A stretch of DNA of 64,000 nt from Rhytidiadelphus loreus (Eukaryota; Streptophyta; Bryopsida; Hypnales; Hylocomiaceae). The first letter of the stretch is position 1, and every line of letters starts with the position of its first letter. The stretch is taken from assembly GCA_947034895.1 (NCBI GenBank), contig OX344763.1, positions 59,849,093 through 59,913,092 on the forward strand, in the 5' to 3' direction. This document shows, in pieces, positions 23,842 through 34,022 of this stretch. A program made the translations under genes and the position numbers. The notes below the pieces were generated by a model. It was given only the letters and a program-made list of their open reading frames with translations. It had not been told where the DNA came from and ran no database searches.

Positions 23842-24272
23842 CCGTCTCACCTCTCCTATCGCCGTAACCCTAACTCACCACACTTTCTCTCACTATCAAC
23901 TAGATGCAGAGCAACTGAAAGAGGGCGAGAAATGAGGAGGAGCTAGGTTTATATAGAATTCCTGCGCCCAACGTTCACTGCAACGGGAACGCAGGCTACG
24001 GAACACCATAACGTATCCCTAGTCTACCGCCGCAAGCTACCGAATTTAATGACTGCGTTCCGGTTTCCTACGTTCCGGCTCCTGAATCCGTCCTACCCGG
24101 ATGTCAAGTTCCGTCCAACTTCCATACTGGTTCCGGAACGAAATCTAAACTAATTCTAAGTATTTATTTGTTTCCGTTAGTCTATGTCTAAACTATTTTT
24201 TTTTCAAATTTGACCTATTTTAATATCTCCTAGTCTATTAGGGTCCGTACTAAGCTATTACGGATTCTGACA
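22216..24272 (-). mobile_element. Truncated LTR of family C, interrupted by element A
   Basis: In its own orientation it starts at 24272 (TGTCAGAATCCGTAATAGC, identical to the start of the solo LTR at 30567) and is collinear with that LTR for about 2.06 kb until it stops at 22216, exactly where element A ends. The remaining 1.3 kb of the LTR should appear left of 6984 but does not, so a deletion or exchange followed the insertion. Confidence 0.82.
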
Positions 24273-26616
24273 GCGGTTGCATGTGTTGAATAGTGATGAC
24301 CACATTGCTTTCAAGGGGTGGAACGAAGAGCCTGAGCCATAGTCAATACAAACTTGCGAAGATTACATTGAGTGGTGCCCCATCAGCAAGTTCTTTTTGG
24401 CATGGCGTCATCATCATCATCGACACACCAACAAGGCCAACTTGAAGTTCTGTGAGAATGAAATATTCGTGAACAGGTGCATTGAATTGTGGCAAGCTCT
24501 CTACAATACGACCTCTGTAGAAAGGAATGAGGCCCCTCTTTTCCTTGCAAGAGGAGCCTATGCTGAAGTGGCATTGAAGAAAGAGGTCGATTGGAGCACG
24601 ATCAAATCCAATCCTCACGTAAAACGTCCAGAGGACGGGTGCATACCAAAAGGAATTCTCATTTTTTCAGAGGGTGGATTGGGTCCTTTTCGAAGTGTTC
24701 CTAGGAATCAAGCCCCGGTTGAAATTGACACAGGATCATCAAAAGAGGATGACAATTCAGATGGTATGCAGGTTCTTCGGGTAGAACGAGCCACGGAACT
24801 ACCTATTGGCCTCCCCCAAAATCAGAATGAAATTGCCCACGGCGTCGGAACATTACAGGGACGTAAATCTGGACAATCGTCAAGAGTGCGATGTTCCACT
24901 ACACGAATTGGACCATAAGGGACTTCTTTATCAACTTTGAATCCACCATTGCCTGCACAAAACCCAAGTGATGTCTTTGAATTCAATTGCAACGATGAAG
25001 GGCCCAGTGAAACAATTGGTGGTGCACCAGCTCTTCAATCCCGAGTGGATGTAGGTCACAACACTATGACCCTAACAAAGGCTCAAAACCTCTTACAGAT
25101 CAAAGACAACAAGATTGCTTCATTGGAAAGTGACTTGAAGAAATTGCAAGGACAGTGCAAATTGAAAGATGCTCTCATTGCACGACAATCTACCAAGCTT
25201 CAAGCCCTCCGAGAAAATCAGGTTGGCGCTTTCACTTTGTCGGATATGGATGAGGCTTTTGTTGACCATGATCCACATCATCTAGACAAAGTTGTGGGGG
25301 ACCTTACCGACAATGTTCCTTGCCATCCACCTCCTTCCAAGTGTGCTAAGGTTTTGCAAAATAATTGAAGTGCGTTCCTCACTATGATTGGCGGAGACAC
25401 GACCACTGACATGAACGATATTCATGGGACCCAAGATTCACTCTCATTTCCAACAGTTCAACAATCAAGGCAGAGTGACAAAGAAAGAGACCTTGAAAAG
25501 CAAAACAAAAAGCTTCAACAACGGTTGGATCAATTAGTTGCCACGTACTACCATTGGAAGGTGGCGTGCATTCTCTCCGTGGACAGATCGCAGCAAATAG
25601 CCAAGGAATTAGATAAGGTTTCAAAGAATTTTGTTGCAGCTTTACCTAAACGTGAGAATGGACTCACATCCTGGGCACTCTTAGATGACATGTTTCCTAA
25701 AAACATGTTGATGTTGCCAGACACAAATATTATAGATTGGGCACAACAGGGTTGGGCCCATGCAAAGCAAATGTCTAGTCACATGGAGATGAAGGACCAA
25801 AAGCTACTATGGCCACAACTTGCAGCTTTTGTACTTGACCATACAAAATGCTCCATTTGTCAAGAGCAATTTGGCCCTGAAGGTGGTTGGGCTCTCGAGT
25901 CATGTGCACATGTGTACCATCCTCAATGCCTCCTTATGGGATGCCTTATTAGACGACATTGTGTACTTTGTTCAGCACCATTCCATGATCGCTTATATGC
26001 CATGTTCAACTTGATGACATACATACCACCTTCTTGGGAACATAGCACTGAAACGACGACTAATATGACATTGTGGGATCGTGACCTCGTTTGGAGTTGG
26101 CGTCAAGGCCTACATGATGATGAAAAGGCACTTAGTAGCTCTCAATTGAACTGGGAAACTGACCCGGCTGAGATTGTCAAAGTGGCACCGAAGTTGATGG
26201 GAAAAGGTCCACACAACGAAGGGAGGAGGGCATTCTTCTACCAATGCCTTAGTGGATACTTTAAAAAGAGCTCTGGAGAATTCAAATGGGGTCTTCATTC
26301 GGAAGGACATCGTTGGGATAATGAAGGTAAAAGGGGACCTGATCGCAATCAATTTGCCTCTCTTGAAGATATGACTAACATGGCTTGCATGGACTCTACA
26401 TATGGACCTTATTACCAAAGTCAAGCATTGGACTATTTTTTGGAAGCACATTCTCCACAAACGACAAGGACCCTACAAGCTCTCCAAGATTCCAATGTCC
26501 TGGAATTTATTTTGAATGCAGAAGGACCAGCTTCATGAACTCGTGCAAAGAAGAAGATAGTCCTTCAAGGGGCACTTCAACCTTCACATGGTGAAGCAAG
26601 TTCTTCTAAGAAGTAA
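24273..26616 (+). pseudogene. Unrecognised gene family, copy 1, with RING-H2 finger (5' truncated)
   Basis: A single frame runs from the LTR junction at 24273 to TAA at 26614, interrupted only by stops at about 24340 (TAG), 24916 (TAA), 25366 (TGA) and 26536 (TGA), all explicable by C-to-T change on one strand. The N-terminal part (AFKGW, then YIEWCPISKFF, FVNRCIELW, YAEVALKKEVDWSTI) matches the copies at 30 kb and 56 kb. A linker, a coiled coil (about 25060-25200 and 25480-25640) and a RING-H2-like finger follow at about 25849-25983: C-x2-C, C-x-H, H-x2-C, C-x2-C, reading CSICQEQF to CVLCSAPF. RING-H2 fingers usually mark E3 ubiquitin ligases (family knowledge); the target is unknown. The C-terminal Trp/Arg-rich region is unrecognised. 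The family C LTR cut off its 5' end. Confidence 0.7.
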
Positions 26617-28575
26617 AAACAATCCAATTGGATTTGACGTCTGAAAATTTGAAGATGGACTTCATTTCTCCTTTGGTTATTTGGTTTACGTCCAAGGATA
26701 TATAATGTCAAACCCCTAGTATATAGAAGTGTATTTTATATGATAGAAGCGTGTAGCTCTCAGTGTTTTTGTTTTGTTGCACATAGGCCAACTTCGAGCC
26801 TTCTATGATTGTGTGCTACACGTTTGTATTGCAATATTACCAAGAATATTATAGTGCCTTCATTTTTGAAATATATTCTATATTATTTTCTACTCCAAAT
26901 TCTTCACTATCTTCAAACAAAATCAAATATGTGGTACAACTGATTGTATGAAGTTTATTATCAAAGAGCTAAAGTTGAAGTTCACTTTGACATTGTCATT
27001 TGCATTGACATTTAAGCTTCTAAAATTAGTTCAACTCTAAACCTTCAATTTTATTACTTGGAATTCAAAATTGTATATCATTGTAAGCAATCCCATTATC
27101 TCAATTCATTTCATGGAAGATTGTAATTGTTATCATTTTAGTTGCATAAATAGAAAAAGTGAACATGATGAACCCCTTAAGTCCCATTGTACCCTCTACA
27201 GACAATTTGGAATTTGGGCATGTTTCTATGGGCTGAAATTGTACCCTAAATTTTTTGAAACTTTTTGTGAAAAGAGAAAATATGATAAGCTTTGAGGGAA
27301 TATAATTTCTATTTCAATTGGTGTCCGGAAGCAGAAGTTATGCCACAAAATACCTAGAACTAAACTTGACAGGCAGTACAAAAAATATTGCAAAAGTTCA
27401 AAATAGATTTAATTTTGTTTTTGTTTTTGCTAACATTATGTTTTTGTCTACATAAAAAGCTTTGATTCATTCCATTTTGATTAGTGATGTGCAAGTTAAG
27501 AACTCTCTCATTTTTAAGGCAATGTAAACAAATCTTTGAAAAAATAACTTATAGGATTCATTTGAAAATGCAATTTTCAAATTTTCTCAAATTTGTTTAT
27601 TTTAAAAGGAGAAGTTTGCTTCCTACAACAATCTCACCGTTGGGACTAACGGATTATTGTGTGTCAATCCCATGTAAGAGCTATTATCAATTTAGTTTTT
27701 CTTTCAATCTTGGACCTACTTCTATTTGACAATTTTTTGAAGTATGAAAATCAAGTTGTTATTTTTTTAATTCTTTTTCCTTCACTCCCAACTCAATTCT
27801 TCAACACAATAAATTTTAAATTCAAACTCCATAGTACACATTTTTGGAAGAAATAGCAATCAAAGTCGTTTGAAAGTACAGTCCAATGTTGCAAAAAACT
27901 TGCTTCTTGAACTTTGAATGCTCATATCTCTAAATCTGTACAGTTAAACATCGTACAATTTTACCCACAAAATCTTAAACAAGTGAAGTTCAAGATCCTA
28001 TGCTTGAGTTCCACAAAAGTTTAGTTTTTTCTTTGAACAAACGCAATAGAAATGGCAGTTTTGATTTTTTCTTCACAGAAAAATGGCCTTGGGACTTTAG
28101 GGGTTAAGAAAAAACTTAAAATGGAAAAAACCTATCGGAATTATTTGAAAATTCACCAAGCCATGCAAGTAGCGATGGAAATTAGCTAGAAAAAGAAGCA
28201 ATTGGTTATTTCACTTGTATAGGGTTAGGTCTTTAAGGCTATGTTTTCACTTTTCACCCAATAAATACCAAGATAAACATTTCTAGTACAAATTCAGAAT
28301 ATAATTACATAACAAAATTGATTTGAGCAACATTAGGTCTTGTGTTTGTGTACTACATTGGTTTGAAAAGATGTGACAAAATATTTTGCAAATACACTAA
28401 GTTCATAAATCTGGAACACACATTACAAAGTGTACAATAATTATTAAAAAACCACGTCAACTTCGAATGCCCAAAAAATTGTAGCATTTTCTTTACTAAA
28501 TCACGAGAGAGCTGCAATATCCAAAATTGGAGCTTACTTACAAATTTACAATATTGTTCACCAAAATGCTTTACA
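26617..28575. other. AT-rich spacer with one dispersed-repeat copy
   Basis: No supported gene; the small open frames at 27.0-27.9 kb have no recognisable content. Positions 27172-27520 hold an inverted, diverged copy of the sequence at 58310-58663. Confidence 0.5.
27172..27520 (+). repeat. Dispersed repeat copy, inverted partner at 58310-58663
   Basis: Collinear blocks shared with the reverse complement of 58310-58663 include TTTCAATTGGTG(T/C)CCGG, TTTTTGTCTACAT, AGCTTTGATTCATTCCATTT and TTTTTTGRAAAC. The two copies are clearly diverged, with small indels. Confidence 0.6.
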
Positions 28576-30060
28576 CTACTTTCTAGAAACCTCTTTTTGG
28601 TTTAGGAAGTCACTCATATTAGGAGTAGGACCCACTTTCTCGTATTCTTCACCTCTCTTTCCCATTGTATCCTTACTCCACTTCATCCATTGCGTATAAT
28701 ACTCGCTTTCAGCTCTCAGATCCACAAACTCGTCTTTCAGCACTTGTACTCTGGTCTCATGGAACTTCACCAAATTTCGAAGCATTTCTAACTCCTCTGG
28801 AAGATTACCGTATGTCGAGGCCGTTGCCAAAACCTCCACCTCCTTGACATGTTTTTGGGCCGCATTGTAATATTTCTTTTCCTCTTTAGTAATTTGCACA
28901 CGCAGTGCTCGCCGCTCATTCTCTACTTTCCTACGTCTACGTTGTAGGGTTTCCAATTTTGATTCCCAGAGTAAACAATGGTCAACTTGCGACAATTTCT
29001 CGGTGCTCTGCTTAGCTAAATATTGGTCTCCATTCTTCTTGAAAGCAGAAAAATCGTCATCTCTCTCTTTGAGTATTTTGTTGAGAGACCTCAATTGTTG
29101 CTTCAAATAAGCTTCAGTGGGAGAAGACACTTTGCATTCCTTCAAATTCTTCAATTCCTCACTCTTTGTACTGAACGATAAACGTGCACTCTCGATTTTG
29201 GCAATCAATGTCTCCTCATTGTCTGATGAATCACTATCACCTTCTAGCATCGCACACTCTTCTGTGGAAAAGTCCTCCACTTCCATGGGGTCAACTTTTT
29301 CCAAGACTTCTTCTTGGGGGTTTGAGGTAATGGGCTCTTTTCCACGTTCTTTCTTCTTATGAAGGCCCACATCCAAAGACTTCCTGGACTCGGTGACGAA
29401 AACATCTTCATCATCGCTAGAGAAGGAATATCCGTTGTACTCATGGGTGTGCTCTTCTCAGAAAGAAGTGGAAGACCAAACTACTTCTTCATCAACAACA
29501 AATGATGCTCCATGCTTAATCAATGTCATCATCTTGCTTATATCAAGAGGATCCTTTGCCTACAAGTTGGAGGCTTCCTCCCACTCTTTTTTGTCTAGAC
29601 GGATCGCAATAGGCATTTTTGGGAGTGTTGTCCAATCCACTACCTTCTTCAAAACAACTTCGGCATACACCATTCGTACAAGAAAGAAACTGAAATTATC
29701 GTTTTTGTACACTTTAGTCTCCAAATATAGAAGAGTCCATACTCCGTAGCATCTCCACATGAACCTTGTGTCCATAGCATACGCAAGGTTAACCTTCTGG
29801 TTTTGCATGTGCAAAGGGTGACAACACAACAAAAATAACTTGTTGATGTGGCACCAGTCCACATACTTCACAACAGTCCGGTAACTCCAAGGCTCTGGTT
29901 CATGCCTCCAACCCTTAAAAGCCTTAATCTTCGGATGAAGTAATATGGCCACACGCTTCTTGTGCTTCTTGCCTGACCGTTTTCGACCCTTGTCCTTCAT
30001 CGCCCTTTTCTCTTGTGGAGTCAATGGAGTAGGTATGGTAGGAGGAGATGGCGAGGTCGT
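28576..30060 (-). pseudogene. Unrecognised gene family, copy 2 (coiled-coil protein)
   Basis: One minus-strand frame from about 30060 to 28576, broken only by a TAG near 29560 and a TGA near 29460. It begins Pro/Ser-rich and then very basic (KGRKRSGKKHKKR). The family N-domain follows: VAILLHPKIKAFKGW, YVDWCHINKLF, a MVYAEVVLKKVVDWTTL segment (to about 29620). An acidic linker and a long predicted coiled coil (29240-28680, rich in Glu, Lys and Leu) complete it. Copies 1 and 3 share the N-domain but differ downstream, and this copy has no RING finger. No ATG is obvious at the 5' end; a TAA lies just upstream and an AG near 30064 could be a splice acceptor, so a 5' exon may exist. A 63-bp block shared with other genes lies 230 bp upstream. 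Function unknown. Confidence 0.65.
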
Positions 30061-30295
30061 ACGCTCTATGTTTTAACAACGTATGTATAACTAAACAATA
30101 TATACTATATAAAAGTCTTGATGACAAAATACTTACTCTAACTAAGTAAAACTAGTAATCATATGTGTGTCGCATTTACAAATATAGAAGCAAAAGTAGA
30201 TGTTCAAGGTTAAAAGATTGTAGTGGATATTTTTAGGTTTACGAAACACCGCGGTTTAGAGATGTATGGAATGAGAAGAATGAAATCCCTTCATT

Positions 30296-30358
30296 CCCCA
30301 ATCCCTGCCTCACGCACATGCAGCCAGTCACTTGAAGATGGATGACAGCCTTTGCACA
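30296..30358 (-). promoter_or_regulatory. Shared 5' block upstream of family copy 2
   Basis: On the minus strand, TGTGCAAAGGCTGTCATCC then CTTCAAGTGACTGGCTGC and a GGCAGGGATTGGGG end. It matches base for base in most positions the block upstream of the kinase relic (35839-35906) and more weakly the one before family copy 3 (55796-55850). Confidence 0.55.
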
Positions 30359-30379
30359 GAAGTAGAGGGATTGATGATT

Positions 30380-30566
30380 GTAAATCCACCCACCCATTTG
30401 CACAGGGACTAGCGGTTGCCCAAGGGCGAGTGCGGGTCCTAGAATCAGGGCGATTTTGGGTCTCCCTAACCACACACGGGCGACTGCGGGTGCGAGTACC
30501 CAGGCGACCATGGGTCCACAGGGCGACTTCGGGTGCGAGTATGTGGGCGACTTTGGGTGCGGGTAC
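30380..30566 (-). repeat. GC-rich minisatellite (core GGGCGACTTCGGGT), left half
   Basis: Tandem, imperfect units of about 24 bp with core GGCGACTTYGGGTGCGGG and a GTACCTG linker. The array is interrupted at 30567 by the solo LTR and continues at 33955-34022. The core reads ACCCGAAGTCGCCC on the strand of the downstream gene (copy 2). Confidence 0.75.
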
Positions 30567-30879
30567 TGTCAGAATCCGTAATAGCTTAAGACGGATCCTA
30601 ATAGACTAGAAGAAATTAAAATAGTATAAATTCGAAAAAAATTAGTTTAGGCATAGAGTAACGGAAACAAATAAATACTTAAAACTACTTTAGACTTAAT
30701 TCTGGAACCAGTACGGGAACATGACAGAACTTGACATCCGGGTGGACGGATTCAGGAGCCGGAACATAGTCACCGGAACGTAGTCATTAAGACAGTAGCT
30801 TGCGGCACTAGACTAGGGATACGTTACGGCGTTCCGTAGCCAGCATTCCCGATGAAGTGAACGTTGGGCACTGGATTGG

Positions 30880-30887
30880 TATATATA
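30880..30887 (+). promoter_or_regulatory. TATA box 1 of family C solo LTR
   Basis: TATATATA, 107 bp before the ATG at 30994 of the LTR-encoded frame. The family C copy on the other strand has TATATAAA at the equivalent place (23955-23948). Confidence 0.55.
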
Positions 30888-30993
30888 CCAAGCTCCTCCT
30901 CATTTCTTGCCCTCTTTCAGTTGCTCCGCATCTGGCTGTTAGTGAGAGAAAGTGTGGTGAGTTAGGGTTACGACGTTAGGAGAGGTGAGACGG

Positions 30994-32880
30994 ATGGCAA
31001 GGGTTAGTATGTGGTATACGGTCCCAGCCTGGAAACTCAGTCCGATGATCCTGACGGATCCGCTCCACCTGCGCCAGTTAGAGGACGATTTTAAGGTCTT
31101 GGGATGTGCAGGTTTCCTGAAGAAACCCTAGAGCGTCCAGAGTGATCAGGTCCTCCGGGAGTTGGCGGTAGGCGCACCGAATCAGTATGATCAGACTGTG
31201 CGCGGGCATCCGGACCAGTGGACGGAGGAATTGTGGGCGGAGGTTTATGGATTCCCGAAAACCGGAAATGGATTCACCACCCGGATAGACCAATATCACC
31301 ATCACAAGTTTGTCAATCCGCCGCACGCGAAGGAGGGGTACGCCATCAAGGACTGCTGGGACGAGAGGCACAAGCGACTGCTACGCTTCCTCCTTCCGAT
31401 CCTATACCCGAACAAGAGTTCCCAGGTTATGATCATGATGGCCAACACCATCTTTGGGGCATTCCAGGACCGGGTCATTCATTGGGGACGGGTCATGGCG
31501 AGTGTTGTGGGGAGGTGTACCGGAAATCTAGCAAAGAACAAACCGAATCCGCTCAGCACCTATCTCCTCCACATGTACCAACATCGAGAGCTACTGACGG
31601 AAGACGAGGCGACGGATTACGAGACCGGGTTGATCATGCTCTAGTGCAACTGCTCAGATGATGAGGAGCTGGAGACTCAGGAGTCGGAGAACGACGAAGA
31701 GGACATCAAACCAGAAGGGAAGGACAATCCGGTGGAACCGAAAGAGAAGGTACCCGAGAAGGAGAAGGAAGACTGGGAGGAGACATCTGCAAGCCGGAGA
31801 CGGAAGTTTACGGATCCGGCCGCCAGAGGTAAATTTTTGGGTCCCTCCCTCACGCAGGATGTGAAGACCTGGGAAGGACCACGCTTCTTCGAGTGCGGAA
31901 AAGAGTGGATCCGGACCGCAAAGTTGTACCACGACAGGCTCGTAGACATCGTACTGCGGTCCTTGGAGGTGATGCACTACGAACCGGAGAAGCTGCTAGA
32001 CGTCTTGAAGACGCTGTCGCTAGAGTCAGAATGGAACGAGATGAGGACAAAGATCTGGAAACTCAAGACGAAACGGGAGGAGATCAAGGCCAAACTGAAC
32101 TGGACGGAAGGAGAGCTGCACCACTCTTAGGAGGCGACGTAGAAGACCTACCAAGCTTTCCAGACCTTCTAGAAGTGGATGGTGAGTCCGGCCAACCTCT
32201 ACAACTAGGCAACACTCTATGACGAGATGTAGAAGACTTTTGCGGCCCTCACCAATACCAAAATCGTCCGAGTCATGGTGGAGATGGCTGGCAAAATGGA
32301 GGCGTCGCTGAAGGAGTTCCAATCCATGATGGTGAACATGGATCCAAACAAGCCCTTCGACTTCGGTGGTTTTCTGGAAGTCCCAGATGTCATCGCAACT
32401 TCGTCAACGCAACCCCCAATCTCACCCGTCAAACAGACAGGTCAGTTTGGGTCACTGATCAACATCGTCACCGCAAGAGGACAGAGTCTCGTATTTCGGG
32501 ATCCGGGGATTCTGGTCCGGAGTAGCCTGGACGCCTGGATCGAACTCGTGTAGAATCCAACGCGCACGCATCCGGAGCAATTCGAAGATATCGAACCTCC
32601 TCCGCCCGCACCAATGCCTATACCGGATCCTATTCCCATAGAGATCTTGGAGGAGGTGGAAGTAGAGGAGGATCCACAGTCTTTGGAGAAAGCGGACCGG
32701 ACTTTGGTCCACACGGATGACACGGACTCCGACAGTCCCCTTATCCGGAAGACGACAATCATCACCCGGGCATCCCTCCGGACACCGCAAGGCAAGACTA
32801 GCACCCGGGGACAGTTAGGGTTCGACAACTGCTCGAAGAAACAGCGGAAGGAAAAATTGGTAGTTAAACTAGCTGTTTAG
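30994..32880 (+). pseudogene. LTR-encoded protein, family C copy 2 (full length, eight TAG codons)
   Basis: A single frame of 629 codons with no frameshift. Order: N-terminal LGCAGFLKKP, TVRGHPDQWTEELW, EVYGF, EGYAIKDC, LLRFLLPILYP and ANTIFGAF (to about 31465); then STYLLHMYQHREL; an acidic tract; SRRRKFTDPAARGK; a KEWIRTAKLYHDRL helix region; a coiled coil (32030-32240); a SPVKQTGQFGSL segment; and a Pro/Glu-rich tail. Eight internal stops lie at 31129, 31642, 32128, 32140, 32170, 32206, 32230 and 32551. All are TAG; six align with Gln, one with Trp and one with Lys in the other family C copy. The terminal stop is also TAG. Function unknown; I know no named family for the N-terminal domain. 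Confidence 0.72.
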
Positions 32881-33042
32881 GCAGTTGTCATTTTGTTAGA
32901 CTGCAGTTCCGGGTCTTCATGCAAAACCCGAATCCCGGATTTTGAAGCTTTATTTTCAGTTACCTTATCCACTCGGATTTTTAGGGCAGTTTAGGATTAG
33001 GCGGAGCGGTGTTTTCTTCGGGATTTCCGGCTTGTAGTTTTC

Positions 33043-33050
33043 TTTTAAAA
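33043..33050 (+). promoter_or_regulatory. TATA-like box 2 of family C solo LTR
   Basis: TTTTAAAA followed by GGGAGGGCCC, CTTGTGGTC and CTCATTCC, an order conserved in family B. An AATAAA at about 33106-33111 could serve as polyadenylation signal of the short repeat region of the LTR. Confidence 0.45.
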
Positions 33051-33703
33051 GGGAGGGCCCACTTGTGGTCCCTCATTCCTTTTCTTGCTATACCTTGTTT
33101 TGAGCAATAAATATATGTTTGCATTTATTGTCTTTTTATTCATTGCCTTTGTTTTTCATATGGGTCCTTGCTTTCCTTTTTCCTTGTGTGTTTAAGGTGG
33201 TTGGGTGCCTATTTGAAGGTTTTGGCTGAAGAGTAGAGAGGTGGTAAGGAGGAATCCGGATTCAGGGTTTCCCGGGTCTATGAACTGTGTGTTTGTCTAG
33301 GGAAGGGATTTAGAATTGTGAAGGAGTTGTGCGGAATCCGGAGTTGGTGGTCTGGGTGCGAGTCCGGAAGGCTGGGAGGGTTCCGTGCGGAGATAAGCAA
33401 TCGCCTGTGGAAAACCCCCACTCACCCGGAAGGTCTGCCGCTTACAAATCCAATTGAAGTTCTGGTACCAGACCCCGTCTCAATTTCCGGGTAAGTTCTA
33501 AATCTGTCGTTGTAGTAAGGAGGGTCGGGTTATATTCTGAGTGACCTACTTCTAGAGGAATCCGGAGTTGTGAGGGTGAGCCAGTCCATACCTTGTTTAT
33601 GACGAAAATTACTTTGGGTCCGTGTCATTAGGAAGTTCGAGTTAAAGTGAGATAAGAAGGAGTGGTGATGACCCTACCCCTCGTAAAAGAGCAAGTGAGG
33701 ACA

Positions 33704-33722
33704 CTTTGAGGGTAAATCAGAG
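33704..33722 (+). other. Conserved LTR hairpin, family C
   Basis: CTTTG, loop AGGGTAAAT, CAGAG. The stem is kept through a G-U pair where families A and B have C-G, which hints at RNA-level conservation. The preceding ACCCCTCGTAAAAGAGCAAG block is shared with family B. Confidence 0.5.
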
Positions 33723-33954
33723 GTAAAACAAACCGGTTTGGAGTTACGGATTTGGTAACGGGAGGAATCCGGATACGGTAGAGAGTCCTTAAAGTTGTAG
33801 AATCCGGATAAGGATTGGGATTTGAATAGATTTACGTTGAAACAGGATTAGAAGGAGTTTAGAACACCCTCTGGGTTCCCTGGAACGATATTCCGTGTCA
33901 TCTTACCATGAAGTTGTGGCTAAAAGCGCTTACTATCGTACTACGCGTAGGACA

Positions 33955-34022
33955 GGTACCTGGGCAACTACGGGTGCGGGTACATGAGCGACCTCGGGTG
34001 CAGGTACCTGGGCGACTTTGGG
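33955..34022 (-). repeat. GC-rich minisatellite, right half
   Basis: Continuation of the 24-bp units split by the solo LTR, ending GGGCGACTTTGGGTC at the edge of the 1.65-kb repeat. Confidence 0.7.

Larger units (their letters stand above)
30567..33954 (+). mobile_element. Solo LTR, family C (3388 bp)
   Basis: Bounded by TGTCAGAATCCG and GCGTAGGACA and flanked by a perfect 5-bp duplication GGTAC (30562-30566 and 33955-33959). Joining the flanks recreates one regular 24-bp minisatellite unit, confirming a clean insertion into the array. No gag-pol is present. It carries an ATG-initiated frame of 629 codons at 30994-32880, a TATATATA box at 30880, a second TTTTAAAA box at 33043 after the frame, and the conserved hairpin at 33704. 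Confidence 0.88.

Noticed and set aside
30994..32880. Nuclear genetic code with TAG as glutamine for the whole genome
   Set aside because: Other decayed genes in the window also gained TGA and TAA stops, and methylation-driven change explains the TAG bias; recoding is left only as a test in the findings.
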